From the NCBI RefSeq assembly GCF_000471905.2, contig NW_006499781.1, positions 623,960 through 687,959 of the forward strand: 64,000 nt of DNA, written 5' to 3'. This document shows positions 1 to 10,902 of the stretch, one piece after another. The stretch's first letter is position 1, and each line of letters starts with the position of its first letter. Under the pieces are notes generated by a model. The model searched no databases. It saw only the letters and a list, made by a program, of their open reading frames with translations, and was not told where the DNA came from. A program made the translations under genes and the position numbers. The DNA is from Amborella trichopoda (Eukaryota > Streptophyta > Magnoliopsida > Amborellales > Amborellaceae).

Positions 1-102
1 GTAAGTAAGTAAGTAAGTAAGAAGTAAGTATATAGTATAGTAGTAGTAGTAGTAGTAGTAGTAGTCGTCGTACGTGTAGTAGTAGGTAGGTAGGAGGAGT
101 AG

Positions 103-166
<64 letters not shown>
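1..166. repeat. Compound microsatellite (GTAA)n-(TAG)n-(GA)n
   Basis: The window opens with GTAA units, passes into TAG/GTAG units and ends in an uninterrupted GA run that stops near 166. It holds no coding sequence. If the AP2 gene continues to the left, this tract lies in one of its introns or in its 3' flank. Confidence 0.95.
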
Positions 167-168
<2 letters not shown>

Positions 169-1266
169 CCTTATTTTCCAAAAATAATCTTAGCTCCATC
201 AACAGGGATCACGCTAGCCATGATTACAATTGGACAGACCTGTGCTGCATGGAGACGGGTACACAAATAAGTGTCAAAAACGGGAAGGGGGGCGTCAGAT
301 TCCTCATCTTGTCAAGAATAAGCTTTGGTTACATGGCTGTGTTATAAAGCAACAACCAAATCCAACAATATTTTACTAATATTTCATTTGATGATTAGTT
401 GGAAAAAAATAATTATAGCTTAGGTGGCTGAACCTATAGATATTTCAAAGTTCAAATATGGCTACTCAAACAAAAAAGCAAGATGCAATCTCTAACATCA
501 TGTAGTCAATGATTAGTGAAGAGTAATAAGAATCCAAAAGAATCGGTGTCGGCATGTGTGTCAGTATGTGTTCCTACATAGGTACACCACCCAAACAGAA
601 AATTCCATCAAACATAGGACAAGATATTCAAGAAAATTAATGAAATAGATAACGGTCAATCTCATTCTAAGAATTTTGAAAAGAGGTAACTTCTTGGAGT
701 TCAAAATTTTGATCGTTCTTGGAAAACTCAAAAGAAATTAAAATCTTAAAAATTAAGACTAATAAACTATTAAAAATAAACTCTCAAAATTAATTTGTGA
801 AAGCATCAACAATCATATACAGTTCTCCAGAACTACGATTCGACTGCAATCCATCTTGATAATGGACATGGTTGGAGGATGCCCCACCTGTGCGTGGTAT
901 TTTATATATAACATGTTTACAGTATGTGTTTGTCTAGCTTGATCCCAACCTTTCATTCTAGGTTTCTCCATATTGGCTCATATTGCTAGCCAGACAGTTC
1001 CTTAAAATCAATCCCATACTGTATAGTGGCAGATCCACTTCAAGGCGTTTGCAATGCATTTGCAGACATATTAAGGGAAATCTAGCATTTAAAAGCCTCT
1101 AAATAATGTGTGCAATAATAGCTAGACTAAGTATCCACAAGCTTGACCATTTCACAACAACAGCCATGGATAGCTCACATTTACGACAAATGGAATATAT
1201 GCTCTTCTTGGCCCCTTATTGCTGCAGCAGAAAATATACAAAGCAATGTGAATGTTAAAGACTTAC
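167..1266. other. Probable AP2-gene intron or 3' flank, no exon recognised
   Basis: AT-rich DNA downstream, in gene sense, of the last recognised AP2 exon. In the At2g41710 family the next exon encodes a short Arg-Trp-Asp type segment followed by the long C-terminal region. I looked for it on the minus strand and did not find it. Either the intron runs off the left edge or the gene is truncated. Nothing else is recognisable here. Confidence 0.5.
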
Positions 1267-1317
1267 TTAGGATGCCCACGATATTTAGAAACCCCTCTTG
1301 AGAAGCCACTGCTTTTT
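1267..1317 (-). CDS. AP2 gene exon 6 (start of degenerate second AP2 repeat)
   Basis: 51 nt from ttgcag|AAAAAGC to CCTAA|gtaagt. Read in the phase that follows a complete exon 5 it gives [16 protein letters not shown], the conserved opening of the second repeat. Read after the next available GT it meets TAA within eleven codons. Confidence 0.85.
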
Positions 1318-3207
1318 CTGCAACATAAAAGCGGTTCAAAATCAACTACTACAACAAAGCAATTCCTCAAGGAATAAGAACAAAACGAATACTTTCCTCC
1401 TAAGCGATGCGAGGTAGTCCTCTCTTGAAAACATTTGCATCTCTTCAACATCTCTTGTATAATCAGTAACCTGCATCAGGATTATGAATTGTTAGCTTTG
1501 GTACAGAAGCTGTTGTAGAGGTATCAAAAGTAATAGTTGTCAATATTTATGTGAGAGTGTTGTACTGGAGATAAACGATAAGCTTGATGCATGTGCACGA
1601 GCATGTGTGTTTTGTATTAGAGGATATATAAGATAAGTTTGATTGAATATTAAAGTTACTGGGAACTTGAAAACTTCACTCACAGGGAAATTAATGAGTG
1701 TTCCAGGGCCCCAATATTTGAGAGCAGCAAGGTCATAGGCCCTAGCAGCAGCTTCCTCCTCATCATATGCACCTGAGAATTTACAAAATGAGAAAATATG
1801 AAAAGAGAGTAGCAAGTTCAGCACAATTAAAAAAAAAAAAAACAAATGAAAAGAAAAGGAATGACTTGAAGAAGCACAACTACTCAGAAGAAAAGGGAGT
1901 TACCCAAGTAAACTGGAGGTTAATAGATCATGGAGACCCCAAGTTCCATCACCATCCGGATCAAAAGAAAGGAAACATATCAATACATAACAGTAAAAGA
2001 TCCTTCAATATAAATTTAGCATAACTAGCAATCAGTGTCAGCCAAAAGGCTGCAGGAGAAAATAAATCAGAAAAACTAAGAGAGATCTAGAACTATAATT
2101 ATATGAGAAAATCAAACCGCAATAACCAAAGAAGCAGCTTAATATCATAGTCACATTTAAATAAATTACTTAACAAAGCTCCCAATTTCCCGTTAAGTGA
2201 TGAAAAGGACCCAAATGTCTCTAGCATATTTTTAAGATGTCTGAAGAATGGTTTGAGCGCTCTCACGGCAATAAAAGAGTGAGTGGGTAATACAGGGCTT
2301 ATGCACAATTACCCACTCGTCCTAAATGATGTGTTGCAAGAAAGAAAAAAAAAGAAAAAAAGAAGCAAAGACAGAAATGATGAAATTCAAGGGTAATTCA
2401 AGTACTAAGAAATCAGAAGAGAACAGCAGTAAAACCTATTGAAACTGAATCAGTAGCCAATAACTTGACAAGGACAAAGATGAAGAAAGGAAGAATATCT
2501 GTAACTTGAACGTGAAAAAGATGAAGAAGGAAAGAAGAAGATCTCCAAAATTCATATCAGACCAGAAGAGAAAACTAAAGAGTAAAAGACATTACCAACC
2601 AAAACCTTAGGAAAAAAATTACCTTGCTTTCCCTTCTTGTTCTGGTTCTCGTTCCATGTACTTTTATCCCAAAGGTGAGCTTCATAGCGCCCAGTCCATC
2701 TATGTCTATTGCAGAAAAACCAGCATTCAATGGATATAGTGAAAACCAAAAGGACTAGAGCTAATAAGATCATCTTACTAAGACTGAAGAAAAAGGAATA
2801 CTCTACAAAGAGTAAAGAAAATGATTATTAACACAGAGACATCATTTTCACAGAGATCATCATGCTAAGTGAGAAGAAACAAGATTTCTCCAATGAAAAT
2901 TAAAACAAGATTATGAATCGCCATTTCGAGAGAGAGAGAGGAACCTGGTAACTCCCCTGTAAATGGAGCTGCGTTTGCCAGCGGCACAAGGAGGCATCTT
3001 GCTGATCCTTTCTTTGGCAGTGGAGCCCCTCTCTCTCTTCCCATGCTTGTTCAGACCCCCGAAGAGATGGTAACGGAGGTGATGATCCAAGGAGAAGTCC
3101 TTTGCCATCTTCACAGTGGTCGCCATTGACGATGGAGGAGGCTCTCCTCCTTCTTCCTCTTCTACGCCCTTCTTCTTCTGCTGCTCTACTGACGAAGTGG
3201 ACGCCAT
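1267..3207 (-). CDS. AP2-domain transcription factor, At2g41710 type (5' part, six exons)
   Basis: Nuclear DNA-binding protein of the AP2/ERF superfamily, close to Arabidopsis At2g41710 and the WRINKLED-like group. Exons on the minus strand are 2945-3207, 2623-2705, 1904-1912, 1684-1772, 1397-1470 and 1267-1317. They encode an acidic Glu/Ser/Pro-rich N-terminus, the family motif [12 protein letters not shown], then the first AP2 domain ([53 protein letters not shown]), the linker [12 protein letters not shown]...[11 protein letters not shown] and the start of the second, degenerate AP2 repeat ([14 protein letters not shown]). The start at 3207 has a good plant context (a G follows ATG) and lies just before the conserved N-terminal region. 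All phases join except that the donor after exon 5 reads GA instead of GT (see findings). The C-terminal exons are missing, so the gene is partial here or damaged. Confidence 0.9.
1397..1470 (-). CDS. AP2 gene exon 5 (linker), followed by a GA donor
   Basis: 74 nt starting at gatgcag|GTTACTGAT and encoding [18 protein letters not shown] and YLASLRR. Homologues and the phase of exon 6 place the boundary after ..CTTAGGAG, but the next bases are GAAAGT, not GTAAGT. Position 1395 is the base that differs from a canonical donor. Confidence 0.85.
1684..1772 (-). CDS. AP2 gene exon 4 (helix of AP2 domain 1)
   Basis: 89 nt from ..tctcag to CCCT|gtgagt, phase 0 at the end. It encodes [20 protein letters not shown] and GPGTLINFP, the amphipathic helix and end of the first AP2 domain, all intact. 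Confidence 0.92.
1904..1912 (-). CDS. AP2 gene exon 3: 9-nt microexon
   Basis: Nine nucleotides, TTTACTTGG, sit between a cctccag acceptor and a gtaact donor. They complete G|TT TAC TTG G|GT so that the protein reads KQ-VYLG-AY without a gap. A 9-nt exon at this position is typical of AP2 and WRI-type genes. Leaving it out keeps the frame but deletes VYL from the AP2 core. Confidence 0.88.
2623..2705 (-). CDS. AP2 gene exon 2 ([18 protein letters not shown])
   Basis: 83 nt between acceptor ..caatag and donor AAGCAAG|gtaatt. It supplies the arginine/tryptophan strand of the AP2 fold that contacts DNA, and ends in KKGKQ with one nucleotide left over for the microexon. Confidence 0.92.
2945..3207 (-). 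CDS. AP2 gene exon 1 (start codon, N-terminus, start of AP2 domain)
   Basis: 263 nt from ATG; phase 2 at the donor (ACC AG|gttcct). It encodes an N-terminus with a lysine cluster and a run of glutamates, then [12 protein letters not shown] and [11 protein letters not shown]-rich tract lies immediately inside intron 1 (2927-2944). Confidence 0.92.
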
Positions 3208-3590
3208 GACTTCTTAACAGAAAGTGATACAATTGGGAAAGAAGATCGTAGTTAGCCCGCCCTTCATGTTTTGAGCGTTAGAGAGAGAGAGTGATGATTC
3301 GAAATCGGCAAAAAAGAGGACAGGGAGAGAAAATAAGTGAAAAATTACTAGAACTCCCCCAAGCATCCTATTCATGCAACCTGCGCTAGCTTATTTTTTT
3401 TCTCACTTTTTTTCCCAACAAAATCTTTGTCTTGCAAAAACCCTCCAATCTAAAAATAAAAAAATAAAAAAACTAAACTACCCCTCTTTCTTTTCTTATA
3501 ACTTTTACCCACGACTCTCTCCCCATATGCTCCGACAGTCCATTTAAACGCTCTAAGCAATGAAGATTTAAATGCTCCTGAAATGAGGAT
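3208..3590 (-). promoter_or_regulatory. AP2 gene upstream flank (5' leader and presumed promoter)
   Basis: Sequence directly upstream of the AP2 start, with GA-rich leader-like DNA near 3280-3335 (minus sense CT-rich, common in plant leaders). I cannot point to a specific TATA box or binding site. Confidence 0.4.
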
Positions 3591-3599
3591 ATGTACATC

Positions 3600-3895
3600 G
3601 ATATTGCAAGAACTCGCTTCGACAATACACCTTCTGGAGCCAAAGCACTCCGATGGTTGGATAGGTCGCTTCAGCAATGAGGACACATGCTCCAGTAATA
3701 CAAGGACTCGCTCCGGCAGTATACTTTTTGGAGCCACAACACTTCGACGGTTGAATAGGTTGCTCCAGCAGTGAAGACAAGTGTTCCGGCAGTGAAGACA
3801 AGCTCTCCGACAATACACCCTCTAGAGCCACATCACTCCGGCGGGAGCCACATCACTCCGGCGGTTGAATTGGTCGCTTCGGTAATACGTTACGT
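3600..3895. repeat. ~94-bp degenerate tandem repeat, three units
   Basis: The core ggagcca..cactccg..cggttg..ggtcgct recurs at about 3636, 3730 and 3824, a spacing of 94 bp. The third unit contains an extra exact 20-bp internal duplication (gagccacatcactccggcgg, about 3826-3864). No reading frame is conserved across units. Confidence 0.75.
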
Positions 3896-4374
3896 GGGAC
3901 CGCCAATTGACATTTTTTTTGTACGATAAGGGCATTTCAGTATAAAAAAAACATTTTTTTCCCTTGGTTTTTGCGAGGAAATGTGGTTGTCGGGAAAAAG
4001 TGAGAAGAAAGGTTAGTTGGGGTCAAGTTGCATAGATAGTATACTTGAGGGTTTTATTTAGGTACATCCTCAAAAAAATTATTCTCATTTAGAAAAGTTA
4101 ACCATGGAAAAGGATATTTCAATAATTTGGATGTCAAATAAAAAAACCTTCGCATTGAAAAAAATCATTAGTTTCTTCATCCTTAATTAAGAAACATTGC
4201 CATTTTTTTAATTATTATGTTGGACTGTTTGGATGGAGTTAACATACTAAAAGTAAAGTCAGCATTCTACCCTTTCCAAAATTCTCTTGCCAATCCAAAA
4301 GATTTTCCTTTATCTCTTGTAGCCGTAAACCATTTGCTTCCATACAATAAGCAAACTTGCAACCCTAGCTTCTC

Positions 4375-4990
4375 TTTCAAGACGAGGAGTTTCTCAGGTA
4401 TGAGAGAAAACACTCGTCTTTTGTGGAGAGAGAAAGAGCATTGGCCTTATAAAAACACTGATTAGGGCTACGATGGATGGGGTTTGAGCTTCTCTGGTTT
4501 TTTGCAACTCGAGCTTCTCCTTATTCATGAAGAGAATGGGCGAACTTCTCCTTATTCACGAAGAGAATGGGCTTCCCATGTGTGTGGTATGAGAGAAAAG
4601 ACTTGCCTTTTGTAGAAAGAAAAAGGCATTGGCTTAACAAAGATGTCGCCCAGGGTTGCCATGGATGGTGCTTAAACTTCTTTGGTTTTTTACAACGCGA
4701 GCTCATGGGTGTGGTATGAGAGAAAAGGCTCGCCTAGAGAGAAAAAGAGCCTTGGTTTACAAAGATGTCGCATAGGGCTGCCATAGATGGAGCTTGAGCT
4801 TCTTTGGTTTTTTTTTGTAACCTGAGCCTCTCTTTATTCATGAAGAGAATGGGCTTTTCATGGGTGTGGTTTGAGAGAAAATGCTTGCCTTTTGTAGAGA
4901 GAGAAATGTTCATGGCTTTACAAAATGCCACCTAGGCTCCCATCGATGGGGCTTGAGCTTCTCTGGGTTTTTTAGTGAGAGAAAATGAAA
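4375..4990. repeat. Degenerate minisatellite, four to five units of ~125-190 bp
   Basis: Each unit contains atgagagaaaa, a cttttgtagagagaaa block, a gccatggatgg-like block, cttgagcttctctggtttttt and cttattcatgaagagaatgggc. The atgagagaaa landmark falls near 4399, 4588, 4715 and 4871, so unit length varies through internal deletions and a local duplication at 4515-4570. Confidence 0.75.
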
Positions 4991-6930
4991 ATGGTATGTT
5001 TATTCAGAGATAGTAGATTTTGGGTTTTTAGGTTTCACGGAGTTATTGGGTCATGGGTTGAGAGAGCTGTATTTTCATAAAAAAAAATTCGACTTGCTTT
5101 TTTTTTTATAGTAACTTTTGCCTTGACACTACAATATTTTTTATTTCAATCAAAAAATCTAAAAAAATCTTGAGGTTGTCCAAACGGTTCAAATCTATTT
5201 CACAAGATTTTTGAATTGCAATAAAAAAATATTGTAATTTTGGATACATCCAAACTGACACTTAACCATCATAAACAAACAAGAATATTTACCCTATTAT
5301 TGTCTTGTTAGGGCCTCTTAGGTAAGCCAAGTTACTAAATGCGTTTTTGTTTTGGGTCCTCAACTCTAAATAGAAACAATTTTTGTATGGGTGCATTTTT
5401 TATGAGGAGGCAACCTTATTTGTTGAAGTAATTTATAGTATTTTTTATTATCTATTTTAGTTGAATGGTGTAGATTTAAAACATTTATTTTTAAATTGTG
5501 TCTGACATTTTGTAAGATAATACCAAATCCATATTGTCCTATAATAGATGATGTAGATTATGCAGCTTTACTTCTACGAAAGGTTGCCAGCGTATATAAT
5601 TTTTTTGTTTTTGTATTTGTAAAGATGACTCAAATAAAAATTATTCGGTAAAATTGAGAACCCCTTTAGGGTCTTGAGTTTTGACTCATTAAATATAATA
5701 TATGTTTCTAAAATTCTAATGAATGCATTTGCCCACCGGATTATCATTGTACTGGGTAAAGAAGAGGAAAGAAAAAAAGTGAATCAATGAAAGAAAAGTT
5801 CGAGAGAAATTATTATATTGAGTAATTAATGTGTATATCCGCATCGTTATTTTAGATGATTACATCCACCCCAATTTGTTAGCCTTTTTAAAAAATGATG
5901 AAAATGCCCATACTTATAATTTTGAAGATATCAAGTTTATCAAAGCCCTTTAGGTCCATTCAAAGACCAAAATAATTATTGAACCATTAAAGAGGGCAAA
6001 ATAACTTCGAATCGATTGAAGTTGAAAAGTAGTAATACGTTCAGACTTTTAAAATTCAAAGTTTTTTTGTTTTTAACATAAAAACTTTGAATTTTAAAAA
6101 TTTGAAGGCTTTTTGTTGCTACACAAAAAAAATTCGAGTAACAATTTTGGTTTAAAAATCCGAAGTTTGATGGACCATCTTTTTTTGGTCAAATAAGAAC
6201 TTCAGATTTGAGAATCCAATGTTGTTTTTTTCTTTTTTTGGACTTTTGAGGTAAATTTTTAATGGTCAAAATTTTCTTTGTCAAAGTAAAAATTTCGGAT
6301 TTTAAGAAGGCAAACATATCAAAGGCAAAAATGCTGTAAAAGCGAAATTAGATTAAAAACTTAGCATTCTCAACACCTAAAATTAAGGCATTTTGGGGTA
6401 AATGGCGCAAATTGGGTGTGTACATAATAATATTTCTATCTCCCACAGCATTATGGTTGCCCACTGTCCTATATTCCAAGCCCCATCCATGCATTCTAGT
6501 CCACTTTATTCACATCGATCAGAGCCCTCTTTTGTCGCAAATTAAGGAATGTACTTCTTGGCTTCCTATTTGGTGGAAAGCTCATCGCCCGTGTAACATG
6601 TGCTATCAATTAGGAAATTAGGTATGGGTGTGCTAAGTCTCGTAGAGTTAATTTTAGGTAATTAGAATTACAATTGGCTTCCCCATGGTTCATGACATGT
6701 ATCACTATGTTAGTTTATGAATAGTAATGTAAGATATTGATTTGGTTGAAATTCGATGTAATATTGAAAGTGTTTGATGCAATGCGTCACAAGTGTACGT
6801 AACTGAATTTTGTTTAAGTATGTAATGAGTTGTAACCATGCAATCTCTCATTATTCAATTGAATGGAAATTCATGTTGGGGTTCTTAGAGGTGATATGAG
6901 GTTTATTTTTGAGTTTAACATGGTTAAGGT
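4991..6930. other. AT-rich intergenic DNA without genes
   Basis: Long A and T runs and no conserved reading frame. The only distinct structure is the perfect inverted repeat listed at 6047-6099. Confidence 0.6.
6047..6099. repeat. Perfect 20-bp inverted repeat (AT-rich hairpin)
   Basis: Arms 6047-6066 and 6080-6099 are exact reverse complements, with a 13-bp loop. The flanks repeat related words (aatttgaagg, cttcagatttgag), so this may be the core of a decayed MITE. No terminal repeats or target duplication were recognised. Confidence 0.6.
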
Positions 6931-7420
6931 TCACCTAAAAATTAAATGGCAGCCACCGTCATTGGGAAGTATTAAACTGAATTTTGATGGTAGTTCACAA
7001 AGGAGGAACCTGGGACCAGCAGGATATGGTGGAGTTGCTAGAGATTGCAATGTGGCTGTTATTTTTTCGTATGCTGGGCCATTTGGCTGGGTATCGGGAA
7101 ATCAAGCAGAGTTCTATGCTATGCTTTAAGGCGTAAAATTGAATCATCAGAGGCAATTAGCAATTGCTTGTATTATTGAAGAAGACTCCCAAAATGTGAT
7201 CAACTGGTGCACAAAGGTCTCCACACCTCCATGGTGGCTAAAGTCCTTTTGGCTGGAGGCTATGGATCTCTGTAATTTTTTCCCAGTGTCCTTCAATCAA
7301 CAATTTGGCGCCTAGTGGAGTGGATTTGATAGAGTTGATTGTTAGTAACAACTTAATTGTGTAACTTATTTATATTTCTCCATGATGTTAATAAAATCTC
7401 TATGATATTGTAAAAAAAAA
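6930..7420 (+). mobile_element. 5'-truncated LINE 3' end with RNase H remnant and A tail
   Basis: The plus frame reads WQPPSLGSIKLNFDGSS, GPAGYGGVARD, NQAEFYAML, then a TAA at 7127-7129, and continues in frame with GVKLNHQ, IIEEDSQNVINWC and WWLKSFWLEA. These are the Asp (FDG), Glu (QAEF) and Asp (EEDS) blocks of the RNase H domain at the C-terminus of plant L1-type LINE ORF2. The copy ends in AATAAAA-like sequence and an A-rich tail near 7410-7420. The endonuclease and RT are absent, so it is a dead 5'-truncated insertion. Confidence 0.8.
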
Positions 7421-8950
7421 TAAAAAGGTATAATTGGTGGAATTTTAATGCAATTTATATGTAAAAGGTGTATAAGGGGTCAAGTGAGTGACAAGTACTT
7501 GCATGACCACTCTATAACCTATCAATATGTACATTTTATGCATCAATAATGTTGAGGTTTGGCCCTTGCTCTCATAAGCCGCCAATTGCACACAAGAGAC
7601 CGGCAACCTTAATAAAGCTAACCATGCAAACCCTCAAAAGTTGTGCCATATGCCTAGGGCTAAAGAGTTTGACATTCCACTCTGGATCCTAAACCATCCA
7701 ACTTGACTCATCTTGAAATCTTTCTTATATAGTTCGACAACAAATTCCTTCCCATAACTGATATATGAAATATATTTTATGAAGTGAACTGTTTGTCAGA
7801 ATTAAATGTTAGTTCTAATGTACCTTTACCAAGCATTATCACAATGACATACGCCCTCAAATTCAATTGAATTTTCATCACCCAGTGGTTCATGTCTTGA
7901 AGTCTCAATTATTTGATACATGACGTGTAGCAAGAATGTCCATTCACCAATTGTATTCAATGTCAATCACTTTCACTTCGATGACCATATTTATTTCTTC
8001 AATGGTCAAGTTTTCTTGGACACGAGGCTTTTGAGGAATCTTTTGGTATGAGCATTCCCTTCGAATAATGCCCGACTTGTATTCTATAGGATAAGTTTTG
8101 AAATAAAATTCTATTGATTCTCCTTTTTGGAAAGTGCAGCATATGCCTTGAAGTGTCCTCGCATATGTGCATGCGTTCTATGCTTCATACTCCGCATAAG
8201 TAGCATACCCACCCCTTAGTTTTATGAGCACAATAGTATAGAATGTTTCCATATAAATACATCGCTCTTAGTTTTATGAGCACAATAGTATAGAATGTTT
8301 TCATATAAATACATCGCTCTCTTTATCCTTTATAAAACCATAGTTTGGAATAATATTATTTTAAAATAGCACCTTTAACAACAAATACTACCACCAAACT
8401 TCAAATTTGTTAGCAACTGATAACGCTGCATCTCGAGTTCGATTCCTACCACTGAACTATCCAAAAGAAAAGAAAAAATTAATACAATGCAGATGATTGT
8501 TCTATTCAAGCCGGGAATTGTCTGCTCCAGCAAAGGAATGGCTCATCCACACCTTTGGTTAACAATATGGGGATGGCATGTAAAATTGCCAGTATGATGT
8601 AAATGTAATATACAATCATACTCGGAGAAAAAGAGAATCGCCATTATGAAATTATGTACAATTGTCGTCTTAAAAGTTAAACAGTCTACATTGCCAAACT
8701 TTACCCTTTCTTTGGGTTTTTTATTGTGTTAGTGTCGAAGTTAAATGTATTTGCTAAAGATTCGGATGTTCCATTTAATTACAGAGAGGTAAATATGTGC
8801 AACACCCAGTGAAGAATCCTAACCATAGTTACTGCGCATGAATGAAAGATACCAGTTCATAAATAATCTTAATAGCTAAATCACTTAACATAAACAACTA
8901 CATGACTTTAAAAATGATGTCAGACACTAGTAACAGAGACCACATCCAAT
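7421..8950. other. Intergenic DNA, no gene recognised
   Basis: No conserved frame on either strand. It contains one exact two-copy tandem duplication (8215-8318). Confidence 0.5.
8215..8318. repeat. 52-bp tandem duplication, two copies
   Basis: The segment starting cttagttttatgagcac at 8215 is repeated from 8267 with one mismatch (tttcc/ttttc). It is non-coding. Confidence 0.9.
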
Positions 8951-9950
8951 TTTTTTGAAATGTTAACTGCTGTGTTCTATTAAGTAAGAGAGCAGTACAA
9001 TCGTATCAAAAAATAGGCTTAGCACAAACTGGGAGCTCTATATACAAAAATTCCCACCATGTTGGAGTGCTCTACAAAGGTAACGAAATGAGACTACCCT
9101 TTACGAGGGCAGCCCTATACAAGGCTTTTTGTCTATACAGGTGAGAAACTTTAATTTGGCAAAAAATCTCCAAAAGTATGGTATATTAAGACTGGGGATG
9201 GTTAAGTAGGGCTTCGGAAGCGGCGTCTTTAGCAAGTGAGTCAGCTTCTTGATTGGTCTCCCACCAAGTAGGCTTCCTTGAGACTTCCAAATCCCTGCTT
9301 AACTGAGTGATTTCGTCAAAGATATGGGCTAGCGACCAAGGTTGAGTGGAGGAATCAGAAGCCCATCAAATGACATTCAAGGACTCCCCCTCAACTACTA
9401 GAGTGCTACTCCACTGTTGGTTAAAGAGCTTGAGCCCTTCAAGAAGCGAGGGCCTCAGACGTGTGCGAGTCCGAGTGTCCAATGGGTTTGGAGAAGGACG
9501 CAAGAATGCATGACCTTCATGGTCCCTGAAGAGTCCACCAATCCCAGAGGTACCCAGGTCGCCTAATGAGCAACCATCAAAATTCAATTTGGTTTGGTCT
9601 GTCCTGGGATTGGAGGCCCCCAAAGGTAGGCATGAGAACTGTCTTGAAAATGCAGTTGCTACCCAGTCTTGGAAGAGAGCTGAATGAGGAAGGCCTCCGA
9701 AGTATTTGTGATTTGTTGCCCAAAACATGACCATGGACTTAATCTAGTCGAAGAGAGAGACTGGCAAAGATCTTTCTCGTCGGAAGATCCTACTATTCCT
9801 CTCGGTCCATATGATCCATGGTGCAGCAGCCACAGAAGCCCTCCACAGGAAAATACCCGATTTGGACCGGGGCAATGGATGCCAGGAGCTAAAGTGTGGT
9901 CTCCACATGCAATTCGTTGTTGAAAAACCCTCAAAATGTGGTTTCCACAT
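8951..9950 (-). mobile_element. 5'-truncated LINE 3' end with zinc-binding and RNase H remnants
   Basis: On the minus strand 9744-9950 encodes FLWRASVAAAPWIIWTERN, the stretch just before RNase H in plant LINE ORF2. After a frame change, 9200-9734 encodes TKLNFDGCSLG, GIGGLFRDHEG, VVEGESLNVI, SLAHIFDEI and TNQEADSLAKDAAS. The copy ends in a short A run near 8951-8958. Stops and a frameshift show it is dead. It is oriented toward the other remnant at 6930-7420. Confidence 0.82.
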
Positions 9951-9958
9951 GCAAATGT
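9895..9958. repeat. Repeated palindromic word gtggtYtccac at a LINE 5' truncation
   Basis: gtgtggtctccacatgcaa near 9895 and atgtggtttccacatgcaa near 9939 are near-identical, and each contains a small palindrome. They lie at the upstream limit of recognisable LINE sequence. Confidence 0.5.
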
Positions 9959-10902
9959 TTAGATCTGCCTGTGTTTAAAGAAAACTGAGAGACCCAAGAA
10001 TGAGATTATCATTACTAACAGACTGGTCAGTCCAAAGTGAAAACAAGGATCATATCATGACCAAGATTTTCCTAAAAAATGAGGTAGGCATTAATCCATC
10101 GATCAATACATATTTAGAGATATGAACCGCAACTCCTTGCTAAGGGAATCATCTGCAAAACCTAAAATAATCCTTATTTCTTTGTTTATCAGATAACAAG
10201 GCGAAAAAGAAACAAAAGACTTCGCTAACAAAGGGAAAATTTTTCAATCAGCCACTCCACATTCACAAATTGCTAAGACCAAAAAATCTATAGTTATATC
10301 TCAAGTTTCGCAAAATCTTAAAAACAACTACATAATTATGTTACATACTTGAAGCATTGCTTGAAGCCACTCATCAATGATTATGTTTAAGAGGCAGTAT
10401 AGCACAGTCCAACAGATCATAACTAAATGTTCATCGAGGTCGGAAATGTCCATCAAAATGATGGATGGTGTGCAGTAGGACCCACCACAAAAAGACACCA
10501 TGCAATGTTGGGTCCCACACTCTCCACATTATGATCTGTTTTAATGGATGATCATGATCCAATGGATTATAGTTTCCCTTGGTGTACCGGCTATACCATT
10601 TAAATTTCCTTTTTCCTGAACAAACCATATGATGTTACTTCATGTGAACTTGATACCACAAGCTTGAATTGTTCCCTTGACATTTTCAGAGCGGATATTC
10701 TTGCTGAGAATCAACCCATGATTCTAGAAGTTGCGCAGTGAATTGTGAAATGATTTAGTCGTCTGGAAAATCGATCCAGCAATGGACATCAGTTCGAACA
10801 GAAGTGGAAGTCGCAACCACAAAATAAAGTAAGAACTAAATGGAAGTATAAATTGAAACATCCTGAATTAATAATTGGGTGCTAAATCCTTCCTACCTTC
10901 AA
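9959..10902. other. Intergenic DNA and probable ABCA1 3' UTR
   Basis: No gene recognised. The part next to 10903 should hold the 3' untranslated region and polyadenylation region of the ABCA1-type gene (minus strand), but no signal stands out. Confidence 0.45.

Noticed and set aside
855-905. AP2 exon 7 reading HYQDGLQSNRSSGELY
   Set aside because: It has an acceptor-like cag and a faint LQS resemblance, but lacks the Arg-Trp-Asp motif and phase support.
10360-10700. Possible MITE (palindromic gatcatgatcatcc words)
   Set aside because: Local palindromes exist but I found no terminal inverted repeats or target duplication.
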